From contig JALQCY010000003.1 of assembly GCA_023241745.1 (NCBI GenBank), forward strand, positions 248,001-312,000: a stretch of 64,000 bases of DNA. The letters are read 5' to 3'. Position numbers and translations under genes: made by a program. Positions 50,946 to 59,928 of this stretch are shown one piece after another (within the stretch, counting starts at the first letter, position 1; each line of letters opens with the position of its first letter). The DNA comes from Isoptericola peretonis (GTDB lineage: Bacteria > Actinomycetota > Actinomycetes > Actinomycetales > Cellulomonadaceae). The notes below the pieces were generated by a model. The model was not told the DNA's origin and searched no databases. It was given only the letters and a program-made list of their open reading frames with translations.

Positions 50946-51971
50946 GTGAAGAGAGTGACGCTCCAGGACGTCGCGACGCACGCGGGCGTGTCGATGAAGA
51001 CGGTGTCCAACGTGGTCCGGGACTACCAGCACGTCAGCCCGGCGATGCGCGAGCGGGTGCGGATCGCCATCGACGAGCTCGGCTACCGGCCCAACCTGCG
51101 CGGCCGCAGCCTCGCCACGGGCCGGTCGTCCATGCTGGCGCTGGCCTTCCCGGACCTGCGCTGGCCGTACTTCGCCGAGCTGGCGCACCTCTTCGCCCGG
51201 GTGTGCGCCGAGCGCGGGTACCGGCTCCTGCTCGAGGAGACCGGGGGCACCCGTGAGGGCGAGCTCGCCGTCCTGCGCGACCGCGACGCCGGCATCGTCG
51301 ACGGCATCGTCCTGCACCCCCAGGCGCTGTCCGCCGGCGAGCTCACCGAGCACGGCGAGGAGACGCCCATGGTCCTGCTCGGCGAGGCCCCCCAGCCCCC
51401 GGGCGTCGACCAGGTGGCCATCGACAACGTCGCGGCCGCGGGCGAGGCGGTCGCCCACCTCGCCAGGTCCGGCCGGCGCCGGATCGCCTTCCTCGGGCAC
51501 GAGACCGAGGAGCTGTCGCACACGTCCCGGCTGCGGATCGAGGGCTACCGCCGCGGGCTCGAGCGGGCCGGGCTCCCGGTCGACGACGAGCTCCTCGTCC
51601 CGCGCCCCGCCGGAGACGCCCTCGGCGCGGAGGAGGCGCTCGGCGCGGCCCTCGACCGCGGGCTGCGCGTCGACGCCCTGCTGTGCCGGGACGACCACGC
51701 GGCCATCGGGGCGGTGCGCGCGCTGCACCTGCGCGGGCTCGACGTGCCGGGGGACGTCGCCGTCGTCGGCTGGGACGCGACCGTGCTCACCGCGAGCACC
51801 ACCCCGAGCATCACGAGCATCGCCCCCGACACGGCCGCCCTCGCGGCGCGGACGCTCGACCTGCTCCTCGAGCGCATCGAGGGCCTCGACTCCCCCGGTC
51901 GCCTCGTGACGGTCGGGCACGACCTGCTGGTCCGCGAGAGCGCGCCCGACCCCGACGACGCCCGGCCCTGA
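50946..51971 (+). CDS. LacI-family repressor of the GH2/GH31 loci
   Basis: A 341-residue LacI regulator. The HTH is VTLQDVATHAGVSMKTVSN and the hinge region continues GYRPNLRGRSLATGRS. The ligand-binding domain has DLRWPYFAELAHLFAR and LRIEGYRRGLERAGLPVDDELL, with VAVVGWDATVLTAST instead of the usual GFDD motif. The GTG at 50946 is seven bases after TACGGT (50933-50938), so the start is leaderless. It ends one base from the convergent GH31 gene. It should control its own gene, the GH2 unit and the distant SBP-permease-GH31 unit. Confidence 0.92.
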   Translation: MKRVTLQDVATHAGVSMKTVSNVVRDYQHVSPAMRERVRIAIDELGYRPNLRGRSLATGRSSMLALAFPDLRWPYFAELAHLFARVCAERGYRLLLEETGGTREGELAVLRDRDAGIVDGIVLHPQALSAGELTEHGEETPMVLLGEAPQPPGVDQVAIDNVAAAGEAVAHLARSGRRRIAFLGHETEELSHTSRLRIEGYRRGLERAGLPVDDELLVPRPAGDALGAEEALGAALDRGLRVDALLCRDDHAAIGAVRALHLRGLDVPGDVAVVGWDATVLTASTTPSITSIAPDTAALAARTLDLLLERIEGLDSPGRLVTVGHDLLVRESAPDPDDARP

Positions 51972-54398
51972 TCAGGCCGGGGCGTCCGCCACCGTCGCGA
52001 GCAGCTCCACGACGGCTCCTCGCACGTCCTCGGGCAGGTCGACGCTGTCGAGCCCGGCGAGCCGCTCGACCGTGCCGCGCCCGCTCGTCACGACCTCCCA
52101 CGCCGCGAGCTTCTCCGGGTTGCCCGTCTGGGCGCGCTCGAGCACGGTCCGCACGGCCTCGGCCGGGTCGACGCCCAGGCGCAGCGGCGCGCCGCCCACC
52201 CGCACCACGGCGCCCGACGTCGACGCGGCGGTGAACGACACGCTCCAGCGGCCGTCCTGGCCGGACACGGGCACCGCGCGGCCGTCGACCGTCACCTCGC
52301 CGGTGGGGAGCTGGGCGAGGAAGGTCACCGTCCACTCGCGACGGGCGGGCACGACGTCGGCGCGGCCCTCGACAGCGCCCACGCGCAGCTCCCGGCCGGC
52401 GCCGTCCCACACCAGCGGCGTGGTCGCCGCCGGGCCGTCCGCGACGCCCTCGGGCGCGACGTCCTGGACGTCCCGGTCGTCCTCCGGGTCCTCGGCGAGG
52501 TCCAGGCGCCCGGAGGCCCCGGGCGCCACGAGCACCTCGAGCGCCGCCGGGTTGCAGGTCGCGTCCTGCTCGCCGGGCGCCGCGAGCGGCAGGATGCCGC
52601 CGTCGCGCAGCAGCACCGGCACGGAGTCGATCGGGCGGTGCAGCTCCACGTGGCGGTCGCCCTGGTACACCGCACCGGTGAAGACGTCGGTCCAGCGGCC
52701 GGCGGGCAGCCACGCCCGGGTGCGGCTCAGCAGGGACACCCGGCTGCGCGGGGTCACCACGGGCGCCACGACCAGCTCGGTGCCGAACGCGTACTCGTTC
52801 GGCACCGAGTACGCCTCGCGGCGGTACGGCTCGAGGTGGTACATCGGCCGCACCAGCGGCGTCCCCGCGGCGGCCAGGTGGTTCATCGTGTGCAGGTACG
52901 GCACCAGGCGGTGCCGGAACCGCAGCGCGTCGCCCATCGCCTGGCGGTGCTCGGCGGGGAAGAGCCACGGCTCCTTGCGGATGAAGGGGTTGTTCGCCGA
53001 GTGGAGCCGCATGATCGGCGAGAGGACCCCGAACTGCACCCAGCGGGTGGCGAGCTCGTCGTCCCGGACGCCACGGGTGTGCCCGCCGATGTCGTGGCTC
53101 CACCAGCAGTAGCCGATGTTCGAGGCGGTCGCCGTGAACTCGGGCTGGAAGGCGAGCGACTCCCAGGAGACCACCGCGTCGCCGGAGAACCCGACCGCGT
53201 ACCGGTGGCTGCCCGGCCCGGCGTACCGGGAGAAGGTCATGCCCGGGCCGCCGTGCCGCGCGGCGTCGAGGTGGTGGAAGTGGTTGAGCAGCCACAGCGG
53301 GTCCACGCCGCGGAGCCCGGACGTGCGGCCCTGCTGCCAGTCGATCCACCAGAAGTCCACGCCCTGCTCCTCGAGCGGGTGGTGCAGCACCTCGAAGTAG
53401 GCGCGCAGGAACGTGGGGTCGGCGGGGTCGAACGAGACGGGCGCCTCGGTGGCCGGGTCGATGCCCAGCGCCTCCGCCATCCGCGGGTAGGCGTCCTCGA
53501 ACGCGCGCACGCCGTCGGCGGGGTGCAGGTTGAGCGTCGTGCGCATGCCGCGCTCGTGCAGGGCGCCCAGGAACTCCGCCGGGTCGGGGAACAGGGCAGG
53601 TTCCCACGAGTACCCGGTCCAGCCGTCGCCGTGCTGCGGCGGCACGGAGTCGACGCGATGCCAGTCCATGTCGATCACCGCGACCGAGAACGGCACGTCC
53701 TCGTCGTCGAAGCGGTCCATCAGCTCCAGGTACGAGTCGGCCGAGTAGGGGTGGTACCGGCTCCACCAGTTGCCCAGCGCCCAGCGCGGCAGCCGCATCG
53801 GCGCCCCGGACACGGCGTAGAGCTCGCGGACCGCCCGGGCGTAGTCGCGGCCGTGCGCGAAGACGTACAGGTCGCGACGGCCGGCCGGTCGCGTGCCGAT
53901 CCACCCGTCGTCGGCGAACAGGAACGACTCCGTGTCGTCGACGACGCCGATCCCGTCCGGGGACACGACTCCCGGCTCGAGGTCGATGCGCCCGTCGGCG
54001 TCGTCGAGGGTGCGCGCCGTGCCGCCGAGGTCGTGCGTGGGCTCGCCGTACCGCCACCTGCCCGAGTCCGTGCCGCGGAGCTCGACGACGAGCCCGTGCG
54101 CGGACGGCTCCTGCCCGTCGTACCGCAGCCAGGCCCGCGGCGTCGTGATCTCGATCCCGTCGCCGAAGGGACGGGCCGTGAACTCGGCCTCCCCGAGGTC
54201 GCGCCGGACGGCGAACGTCGACGCGCGGTCCTCGAAGCCGCCGTCGGGCGACCACTCGACCCGGAACAGGCAGTCGGTCAGGACGGTCACCCGCCAGCGG
54301 TCGCCGCGCACCTGCTGCTGGGCGCGGGCCTGCGGGGCGGCGCCGGGCAGCGGGCGGACGACGGGCAGCGGGCGTCGGGTGTCGACGACGTCGGTCAC
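51972..54398 (-). CDS. GH31-family glycosidase
   Basis: An 808-residue intracellular GH31 enzyme. It has an N-terminal beta-sandwich, the (beta/alpha)8 barrel (about 220-540) with IDMDWHRVDS, and C-terminal beta domains. Asp353 in WWIDWQQG is the likely nucleophile; the tryptophan pair and DWQQ differ from the WxDMNE type of classic alpha-glucosidases, so substrate specificity may be alpha-galactosidase-, alpha-xylosidase- or alpha-1,3-glucosidase-like. GGAG lies upstream of the GTG. It is the last gene of the ABC operon of locus (c). Confidence 0.9.
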   Translation of the reverse strand: MTDVVDTRRPLPVVRPLPGAAPQARAQQQVRGDRWRVTVLTDCLFRVEWSPDGGFEDRASTFAVRRDLGEAEFTARPFGDGIEITTPRAWLRYDGQEPSAHGLVVELRGTDSGRWRYGEPTHDLGGTARTLDDADGRIDLEPGVVSPDGIGVVDDTESFLFADDGWIGTRPAGRRDLYVFAHGRDYARAVRELYAVSGAPMRLPRWALGNWWSRYHPYSADSYLELMDRFDDEDVPFSVAVIDMDWHRVDSVPPQHGDGWTGYSWEPALFPDPAEFLGALHERGMRTTLNLHPADGVRAFEDAYPRMAEALGIDPATEAPVSFDPADPTFLRAYFEVLHHPLEEQGVDFWWIDWQQGRTSGLRGVDPLWLLNHFHHLDAARHGGPGMTFSRYAGPGSHRYAVGFSGDAVVSWESLAFQPEFTATASNIGYCWWSHDIGGHTRGVRDDELATRWVQFGVLSPIMRLHSANNPFIRKEPWLFPAEHRQAMGDALRFRHRLVPYLHTMNHLAAAGTPLVRPMYHLEPYRREAYSVPNEYAFGTELVVAPVVTPRSRVSLLSRTRAWLPAGRWTDVFTGAVYQGDRHVELHRPIDSVPVLLRDGGILPLAAPGEQDATCNPAALEVLVAPGASGRLDLAEDPEDDRDVQDVAPEGVADGPAATTPLVWDGAGRELRVGAVEGRADVVPARREWTVTFLAQLPTGEVTVDGRAVPVSGQDGRWSVSFTAASTSGAVVRVGGAPLRLGVDPAEAVRTVLERAQTGNPEKLAAWEVVTSGRGTVERLAGLDSVDLPEDVRGAVVELLATVADAPA

Positions 54399-54456
54399 GG
54401 GAGCTCCTCGAGGGTGGTGCAGGGGTGTCGGTGGGACGGGGCGGCCACGGTCGGGC

Positions 54457-55356
54457 TCAGCTCTTGACCGCGCCCTGGGTGATGCCGCTGATGACCCACC
54501 GCTGGGCGATCAGGTACACGACGATCGTCGGGGCCATCGCCATGAGGTACGACGCGAACGCCACGTTGTAGTTGGTGCCGAACTGGCTCTGGAAGATGTT
54601 CTGCACCACGGGCAGCACCTGCAACGTGGGGTCGGAGACGATCATCGACGGCAGCATGAAGTCGTTCCACGACGCGAGGAACGCGAAGATGCCGACAGTC
54701 GCGATCATCGGGCCCAGCAGCGGCAGGATGATGCGCCAGAAGACCTGCCACGTCGTCGCACCGTCGATGCGGGCGCTCTCCTCGAGCTCCACGGGGATCG
54801 AGCGCAGGTACGCCGAGAACAGCAGCACGCTGAACGCGAGCTGGAACATGGCGTGCAGGATGGCGACGCCCAGCGGGTTGTCGAGGCCTGTGAGCGCGGT
54901 GAGCTTGATCTCCGTCAGCGCGATCACAGGGAACGGCAGGAACATCGACGCGAGCAGGTAGACGAACGACCAGCGGAAGAACCGGTGGGACCAGTACCGC
55001 ACGATCGCGTACGACGCGAGCGAGCTCAGCAGCAGCGTCAGGGCGACGGTGAGCGCCGCGACGCCGACGGAGATGCTGAAGGACACCGGGAAGCGGGTCA
55101 GCTGCCACGCCTCGGCGAAGCTCGCCGGGTTGAACGGGGCAGGGAGCGCGAAGGCGTTGCCCTCCACGGACTGCTCGCTGGTCTTGAACGCCATCGTGAG
55201 CGTGACGTAGAGCGGCGCGAGCACGGTGAGCGAGCACAGGGCGAGCGCGACGGTCAGCGGCCAGCTCCTGCGGCGGGCGCGGCCCGGGCGTCGGCGACGG
55301 TCGTCGACCGGCGCCGTGACGCTCCCCTGGAGGGGGGTGGTGGCGGTGGCGGTCAC
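54457..55356 (-). CDS. ABC sugar permease, MalG-type (locus c)
   Basis: A 299-residue permease with six helices and the coupling loop ESARIDGATTWQ. A basic Pro/Arg-rich N terminus precedes the first helix. Its start overlaps the stop of the 55353 permease by four bases. It is followed 58 bases later by the GH31 gene, so the enzyme is likely made with the transporter. Confidence 0.92.
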   Translation of the reverse strand: MTATATTPLQGSVTAPVDDRRRRPGRARRRSWPLTVALALCSLTVLAPLYVTLTMAFKTSEQSVEGNAFALPAPFNPASFAEAWQLTRFPVSFSISVGVAALTVALTLLLSSLASYAIVRYWSHRFFRWSFVYLLASMFLPFPVIALTEIKLTALTGLDNPLGVAILHAMFQLAFSVLLFSAYLRSIPVELEESARIDGATTWQVFWRIILPLLGPMIATVGIFAFLASWNDFMLPSMIVSDPTLQVLPVVQNIFQSQFGTNYNVAFASYLMAMAPTIVVYLIAQRWVISGITQGAVKS

Positions 55357-56282
55357 AGTCGGATGTTCCTTCCACGGGAGACGACGAGCTGCAGCACGGA
55401 GATGAGCACCGTGATCACGAAGAAGACGGTGGCGTTAGCCATCTGGTAGGCGTAGTCGCCGCCCGTGAAGCCGCCGAAGATCGTCATCGCGACGCTGCTC
55501 GTCGCGTTGCCGGGGCCTCCGCCCGTGAGCCCGACGATGACGTCGTAGACGCCGAGGTACCCCTTGATCCCCAGGATGGTGTTGATGAGCACGAACCCGG
55601 CGATGAGCGGCAGGGTGATCGAGCGGAACTGCCGCCAGGGACCGGCGCCGTCCAGCGAGCTCGCCTCGTACAGGTCGGACGGGATCGACGTGAGCCCGGC
55701 CGTGTAGACCAGGAGGGCCCCGGGGATGGTCTGCCAGGCGGAGACGACGACGATGGCGAGCCACGCCAGGTCGGGGTTGCCGAGGATGCTGGAGGTCAAC
55801 GGGTCGAAGCCCACCGCCGTGGCGAACGCGGGCAGGGTGTTCGAGAACAGGTAGTTGAACACGTAGGCGACGACGATCCCGGACACGACCATCGGGATCA
55901 CGAAGATCGCCCGCAGCCCCGCCGCGAAGCGGATGCGCTTGGACAGCCCGATGGCGAGCACGAGGGCGATCACCTGCGCCACGACCACCGTGACGAGCGA
56001 GAAGCCGAGCGTGAACCCGTACGCCTCGCGGATCCCCGGGTCCCCGAGGAGCGCCGCGTAGTTGCGCAGGCCGAGGAAGCTCCAGTCCCCGAACCCCACG
56101 TAGTCGGTGAAGCTGTAGAAGATGCCCACGAGCGCGGGGATCACCACGAACACGGTGAAGACCAGCAGGGCGGGCACGAGGAACAGGTAGGCGATCGGCT
56201 CGGGGCGTCCGTGGCGCCGGCGTCGCGCCGGCGCGGCGACCCGTGCGGCCGGCGCGGCGGGGGCTGTCGTCGTGGTGGTCAT
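55353..56282 (-). CDS. ABC sugar permease, MalF-type (locus c)
   Basis: A 309-residue permease with six helices, N-terminal RPEPIAYLFLVPALLVFTVF segment and the coupling loop EASSLDGAGPWR. Its ATG overlaps the stop of the binding-protein gene (ATGA) and its own stop overlaps the next permease ATG, so the three genes are translated as a block. Confidence 0.92.
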   Translation of the reverse strand: MTTTTTAPAAPAARVAAPARRRRHGRPEPIAYLFLVPALLVFTVFVVIPALVGIFYSFTDYVGFGDWSFLGLRNYAALLGDPGIREAYGFTLGFSLVTVVVAQVIALVLAIGLSKRIRFAAGLRAIFVIPMVVSGIVVAYVFNYLFSNTLPAFATAVGFDPLTSSILGNPDLAWLAIVVVSAWQTIPGALLVYTAGLTSIPSDLYEASSLDGAGPWRQFRSITLPLIAGFVLINTILGIKGYLGVYDVIVGLTGGGPGNATSSVAMTIFGGFTGGDYAYQMANATVFFVITVLISVLQLVVSRGRNIRL

Positions 56283-57577
56283 ACCGTGGCCTCCCGGCTC
56301 GCGAGGCGGCGCCAGTCGGCGTCGAGCTGGTGGAGCATCCCCTCGAAGTTGCCCGACCGGATCGCCTCCTGCAGGTAGTTGCCCAGCGGGATCGAGGTGG
56401 GGACGAACGTGCCGGCGCCCTGGTAGAAGGCGGCGGAGTCGACGTACTCCTGCAGGCCGGCGAGCCGCTCGTCCTGCTGCGGCGGGCCGTCGGTCAGGGT
56501 CGAGTACGCGAGGTTGTCCGCGTTGTACGCGTTGAGGATCTCGGGGCGCATGAGGAACTCCACGAGCTCGACGGCCTCCTCGCGGTGGGAGGTGTCCTCG
56601 GGGATGTACAGGCAGAGGTCGATGTTGACCCGGGCCTGCCGCTCGGCGGGGTCCTCGCTCACCGGCAGGGCGAACGTGCCCACCTCGAGGGTCTCGTCCA
56701 CCAGCGCGATCTGGCTCAGCGCCCACGGGCCCTGGAGGTACATCGCGGCCTTGCCCTGACCGAACGCCAGGTTGCCGTCGGCGTAGCCGCGCACGGCGTG
56801 GTCCGGGTTGAAGAAGGACGAGATCGTCTTGGCGCGCTCCATCGGGACCGCCAGCGTCTTCGCGAACGAGACGTCGGAGTCGGGCCCGACGTCGGTGCCG
56901 AGCTCCTTCATCCGCCCGAAGAACTCGCCCGGGTCGACGAGGCTGCCGACCGAGTAGTCGAACAGCCCCTGCCACAGCGTCCAGGTGTCCCGGTCGGTCG
57001 CGTAGATCGGCGTGATGCCCGCCTTCTGCAGCGCGGTGCAGACGTCGACGAACTCGGTCCACGTGGTCGGGACGGGAAGGTCGTGCTCCGCGAAGATCGC
57101 CTTGTTGTAGATGACCCCGGCGGCCGCCAGCGAGTAGGGCAGCACGCTGGTGCGCCCGGCGTAGGTGGCGTACTGGTCCGTGAGGTCGCTGATGTCGGTC
57201 CGCACGGTCGCCGCCGAGGGCAGCTGCGACAGGTCGCTCATCTGGCCGCGCGAGATGTAGCGGGCGAGCTCCAGGTTGTCGTTGAAGCAGCCCACGTCTC
57301 CCGGCTCGCCCCGCACGAACTGCGGGGCGATCGCCGTCGTCGAGTCGTGCACGACGCGGATGTGCGGCTGCTCCCGCTCGAACTGCCGCAGCAGCTCGTC
57401 GAAGTAGGCGATCACCTCCTGCTTCTGCTCGTAGAAGGTGATCTGCGTGCGTCCCCCGCCACCGCCCGGCGAGGCGCACGCCGCCAGCGGGACGGCCGCC
57501 AGCACCCCGGCGGCCCCCGCGAGGAACGAGCGCCGGCTCACCCTCCGCGGTGGTCCGGCCATCGACTTCGATCTCAC
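56279..57577 (-). CDS. ABC sugar-binding Tat lipoprotein (locus c)
   Basis: A 432-residue solute-binding protein. The N terminus has a twin-arginine motif (SRRSFLAG) followed by a hydrophobic helix and the lipobox LAAC, so it is likely exported folded by Tat and lipidated. The mature part starts TQITFYEQKQEVIAYFDELL, a family 1 pattern. The GTG at 57577 has AAGGAG seven bases upstream. Transcription starts near 57622 from a promoter that carries the LacI operator. The ligand is unknown, but the GH31/GH2 partners suggest an oligosaccharide. Confidence 0.9.
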   Translation of the reverse strand: MRSKSMAGPPRRVSRRSFLAGAAGVLAAVPLAACASPGGGGGRTQITFYEQKQEVIAYFDELLRQFEREQPHIRVVHDSTTAIAPQFVRGEPGDVGCFNDNLELARYISRGQMSDLSQLPSAATVRTDISDLTDQYATYAGRTSVLPYSLAAAGVIYNKAIFAEHDLPVPTTWTEFVDVCTALQKAGITPIYATDRDTWTLWQGLFDYSVGSLVDPGEFFGRMKELGTDVGPDSDVSFAKTLAVPMERAKTISSFFNPDHAVRGYADGNLAFGQGKAAMYLQGPWALSQIALVDETLEVGTFALPVSEDPAERQARVNIDLCLYIPEDTSHREEAVELVEFLMRPEILNAYNADNLAYSTLTDGPPQQDERLAGLQEYVDSAAFYQGAGTFVPTSIPLGNYLQEAIRSGNFEGMLHQLDADWRRLASREATV

Positions 57578-57629
57578 GTGACGTCTCCTTCGACCACGAT
57601 CGGCACCGTCTCGGCGACGGGCCGCAGCG

Positions 57630-57658
57630 AACGTACAGCGCTGTAAATTGAGAGTCAA
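57630..57658 (-). promoter_or_regulatory. Promoter of the locus (c) ABC operon with embedded LacI operator
   Basis: On the minus strand, TTGACT (57653-57658) and TACGTT (57630-57635) are exactly 17 bases apart. The palindrome TACAGCGCTGTA (57634-57645) lies in the spacer and overlaps the -10, so bound repressor would block RNA polymerase. The 15-bp sequence matches that at 50901. Confidence 0.85.
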
Positions 57659-57761
57659 GATCGGGGCACGACGCCGCGAGAGCGAGACGCGCCGCACCAA
57701 GTATCAGGCGCCACCGATCGGACATCTGAGCCCTCGAGGGGCGAAAGCCCACGATCTCGGA

Positions 57762-57827
57762 CATAATCCCAGCGCGCCAACCAACTGTGCGCACCGCCCA
57801 GCAGTGTTGCCAGGGCGGTGGGTTTTC
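57762..57827 (+). terminator. Leader promoter and terminator-like hairpin upstream of the peptidoglycan-binding gene
   Basis: CATAAT (57762-57767) can serve as -10 for a start near 57774. The leader then folds as CACCGCCC (57792-57799) and GGGCGGTG (57813-57820), a perfect 8-bp stem with a 13-base loop, followed by GGTTTTC. This resembles an intrinsic terminator inside a 5' leader, so attenuation is possible. CGGACAT occurs twice, at 57719-57725 and 57758-57764. Confidence 0.5.
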
Positions 57828-57862
57828 TGACGCGTGAGGCGTCACGACCGAGAGGGAGATCG

Positions 57863-58294
57863 ATGAAGAGAACCGTCTGGAGCGCATTGCTGGCTGGAGC
57901 GCTTGTCCTGATGTCTGGCGTGGCGGTGGCGCCGTCCGCCAGCGCCGCGCGTGCACCGGAGTGCAACGTCCAGAAGGCCGTCGTCGAGCGGCCCGGGCCC
58001 GCCGTCCGCGGCTCGGTCCGCGTGCCCGCCGTCGGGACATGGCAGTACTCCGTCCTCTACTGCTCCCTTCTGTGGGGCGACAGCGGTACCGGCGTCGCCA
58101 CGCTCCAGGCGACGCTCAACCACTGCTATGGCCGGAACCTCGAGGTCGACGGCAACTTCGGGGACCTGACCAGGACCGCGCTCAAGTACGCCCAAGGGCG
58201 GGCGGGCGTCGCCCAGGACGGCGTCTACGGGCCCAACACCCGCGACCGCATGGCCCACTGGAGTGGTGGGGCGTACTGCGCCCGGATCGCCTGA
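57863..58294 (+). CDS. Secreted peptidoglycan-binding protein
   Basis: A 143-residue protein with a cleavable signal peptide (about 1-33, ending SASAARA). The mature part carries one PG_binding_1-type domain: GDSGTGVATLQATLNHCYG, then DGNFGDLTRTALKYAQ and DGVYGPNTRDRMAHW. Four cysteines may form two disulphides. It probably binds cell-wall peptidoglycan or a wall polysaccharide and has no catalytic domain. GGGAG precedes the ATG. Its leader contains the hairpin at 57792-57820. Confidence 0.88.
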   Translation: MKRTVWSALLAGALVLMSGVAVAPSASAARAPECNVQKAVVERPGPAVRGSVRVPAVGTWQYSVLYCSLLWGDSGTGVATLQATLNHCYGRNLEVDGNFGDLTRTALKYAQGRAGVAQDGVYGPNTRDRMAHWSGGAYCARIA

Positions 58295-58301
58295 CAGCTC
58301 C

Positions 58302-58329
58302 GGGACGGCATCCGGCCGGATGCCGTCCC
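58302..58329. terminator. Perfect 28-bp GC-rich palindrome after the peptidoglycan-binding gene
   Basis: The arms GGGACGGCATCCGG and CCGGATGCCGTCCC are complementary over the full 14 bases. It lies eight bases after the gene stop codon and 12 bases before the convergent TauE stop, so it probably terminates both transcripts. No U-tract is present. Confidence 0.75.
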
Positions 58330-58341
58330 TCAGTGCACCCA

Positions 58342-59088
58342 TCACAGCAGCAGCAGGTTCAGCGCCGCGAGCGCCACGAGCACGGTGACCAGGCGTTCGA
58401 ACAGCTGCTGGTCCACGTGGCCGATGACCTTGCGGCCGATCCACGTGCCGATCAGCACGACGGGCGCGAGCACGGCCCACAGCGCCACGGTCTCCGCGCG
58501 CACGATCCCGACGCCGACGGCGACAGGCAGCTTGATGACGTTGACGGTGAAGAAGAACCACGCCGTCGTGCCGAGGAACCGCCACTTCTCGTACCGCGCG
58601 GCGAGGAGGTAGAGGCTCATCGGCGGGCCGCCGGCGTTCGCCACCATCGTCGTGAACCCGGCGAGGCCGCCGTAGCCGAGGGTGGCCGCCCGGGTGTCGG
58701 TGCGCAGGCGGTCGCGCCAGAGGTTGAGCACCAGCAGCGCCAGCAGGATCGCGCCGATCGTGCGCTTCATGACGTCGTCGCTGACGACGTTCAGGAAGAG
58801 CGCACCGAGCGTCACTCCCACCAGGACCGGCGCGAGGAGACGTCCGATGATGCGGAAGTCGGCGTGCCTCCGGTACGCCCAGATGGCGACGAGGTCGCCC
58901 GTCACCAGCAGCAGGAGCACCGCGCCCGTCGAGTCCTTGGCGGGGATGACGAGCGCCATCAGCGCCGCCGCGATCATCCCCAGGCCGCCGAGCGCCGTCT
59001 TGGAGAAGCCCACGAGCAGCGCCACCAGGGCGACGACGGCCCAGCCCGTCCAGGGCAGTCCGGCGATCAGCGGGGCGGGCTCGAGCAC
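58342..59088 (-). CDS. TauE/SafE-family sulphite/anion exporter
   Basis: A 248-residue membrane protein with about eight helices of the TauE/SafE family. The conserved LLVGFSKTALGGLGMIAAALMALVIPAKDSTGAVL segment and FTTMVANAGGPPMSLYLL identify it. Members export sulphite, sulphonates or similar anions, or supply related transport. The GTG at 59088 is six bases after TACCCT, a leaderless start. Confidence 0.88.
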   Translation of the reverse strand: MLEPAPLIAGLPWTGWAVVALVALLVGFSKTALGGLGMIAAALMALVIPAKDSTGAVLLLLVTGDLVAIWAYRRHADFRIIGRLLAPVLVGVTLGALFLNVVSDDVMKRTIGAILLALLVLNLWRDRLRTDTRAATLGYGGLAGFTTMVANAGGPPMSLYLLAARYEKWRFLGTTAWFFFTVNVIKLPVAVGVGIVRAETVALWAVLAPVVLIGTWIGRKVIGHVDQQLFERLVTVLVALAALNLLLL

Positions 59089-59104
59089 CCGGGAAGGGTA
59101 GCCG

Positions 59105-59704
59105 TCACCGGACCCGGTCGTAGACCACGGCGACCTCGCCCGACCCGCCGGCCTCCTGCTGGGTCACGGCCCAGGTGGACGCCGGCAGGCCGTCGTCGAA
59201 CAGTCGTGGCCCGCCCCCGGCGACCACCGGCACGACGAGCAGATAGAGGCGGTCGATGACGTCCGCGGCGAGGAGCGCCTTGATGACGCTCGCGCTGCTG
59301 TTGACCAGCACGTCGCCCTGGCCGGTGCGCCGGAGCTCCCGCACGACGTCCGCGGCGGGGGCGTCCACCACGCGGCTCCTGGCCCATGGCGCCCGGGTCA
59401 GGGTGGTCGAGAAGACGACCTTCTCGGTCTCGACGAGCCAGCGCGCATAGGCACGGTCGCGCGGATCGGCGGCCTCGTCGTCGACGACCGAGGGCCAGTA
59501 CGACAGGAAACCCTCGGCGTTCACCCGCCCGAGGACGGCCGTCGTGGCGCCCTGGCACATGCGGCTCATGTGGTCCCGCGCGGTGTCGGTGGCGACGTAC
59601 GGCAGGAAGGCGCCGAAGTCGCCCGGCCCGCCGGGGCCGTGGTACCGCCCGTCGAGCGTGAGGCTGAGGTTAGCCGCCACCGTGCGGCCTGCCGGGTGGG
59701 TCAT
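59105..59704 (-). CDS. Dihydrofolate reductase/RibD C-terminal-like reductase
   Basis: A 199-residue protein of the same family as the gene at 8389 but only distantly similar. NLSLTLDGRYHGPGG starts the fold, TTAVLGRVNAEGFLSYWP carries the cofactor-loop region and LLVVPVVAGGGPRLFDDG ends it. NADPH binding is likely; the substrate is unknown. GGAG six bases upstream fixes the ATG at 59704. It lies 16 bases upstream of the TauE start, and the TauE gene has its own -10. Confidence 0.82.
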   Translation of the reverse strand: MTHPAGRTVAANLSLTLDGRYHGPGGPGDFGAFLPYVATDTARDHMSRMCQGATTAVLGRVNAEGFLSYWPSVVDDEAADPRDRAYARWLVETEKVVFSTTLTRAPWARSRVVDAPAADVVRELRRTGQGDVLVNSSASVIKALLAADVIDRLYLLVVPVVAGGGPRLFDDGLPASTWAVTQQEAGGSGEVAVVYDRVR

Positions 59705-59928
59705 GTCGTGCTCCTTCGTCCCTGGTGCCGTCCTTCGGCACCCGCACCCGGGACGGAACCGCTCCGCCGTCCTCGACATCCGTCGTCCGCGACCGGGAGT
59801 GACAGGGGTTGCGACCAAGGCCGGTGCTGCCGATGGTGGGAACCGGTCCAGCAGCAGGCCGACGAGGCTGCGGGGCAGCGCCCCGCCACGTCCGGCGCCG
59901 GTGGACGGCGTCAGGAAGGACGGTCACC

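Noticed and set aside
57650..57862. Known riboswitch classes in the peptidoglycan-binding leader
   Set aside because: No consensus of GEMM, ydaO, SAM or cobalamin RNA was recognisable; I report only the hairpin.
55353..58040. An 895-residue frame joining permease and upstream DNA
   Set aside because: The permease starts at 56282 with ATGA overlap to the binding protein; the rest is a shadow.
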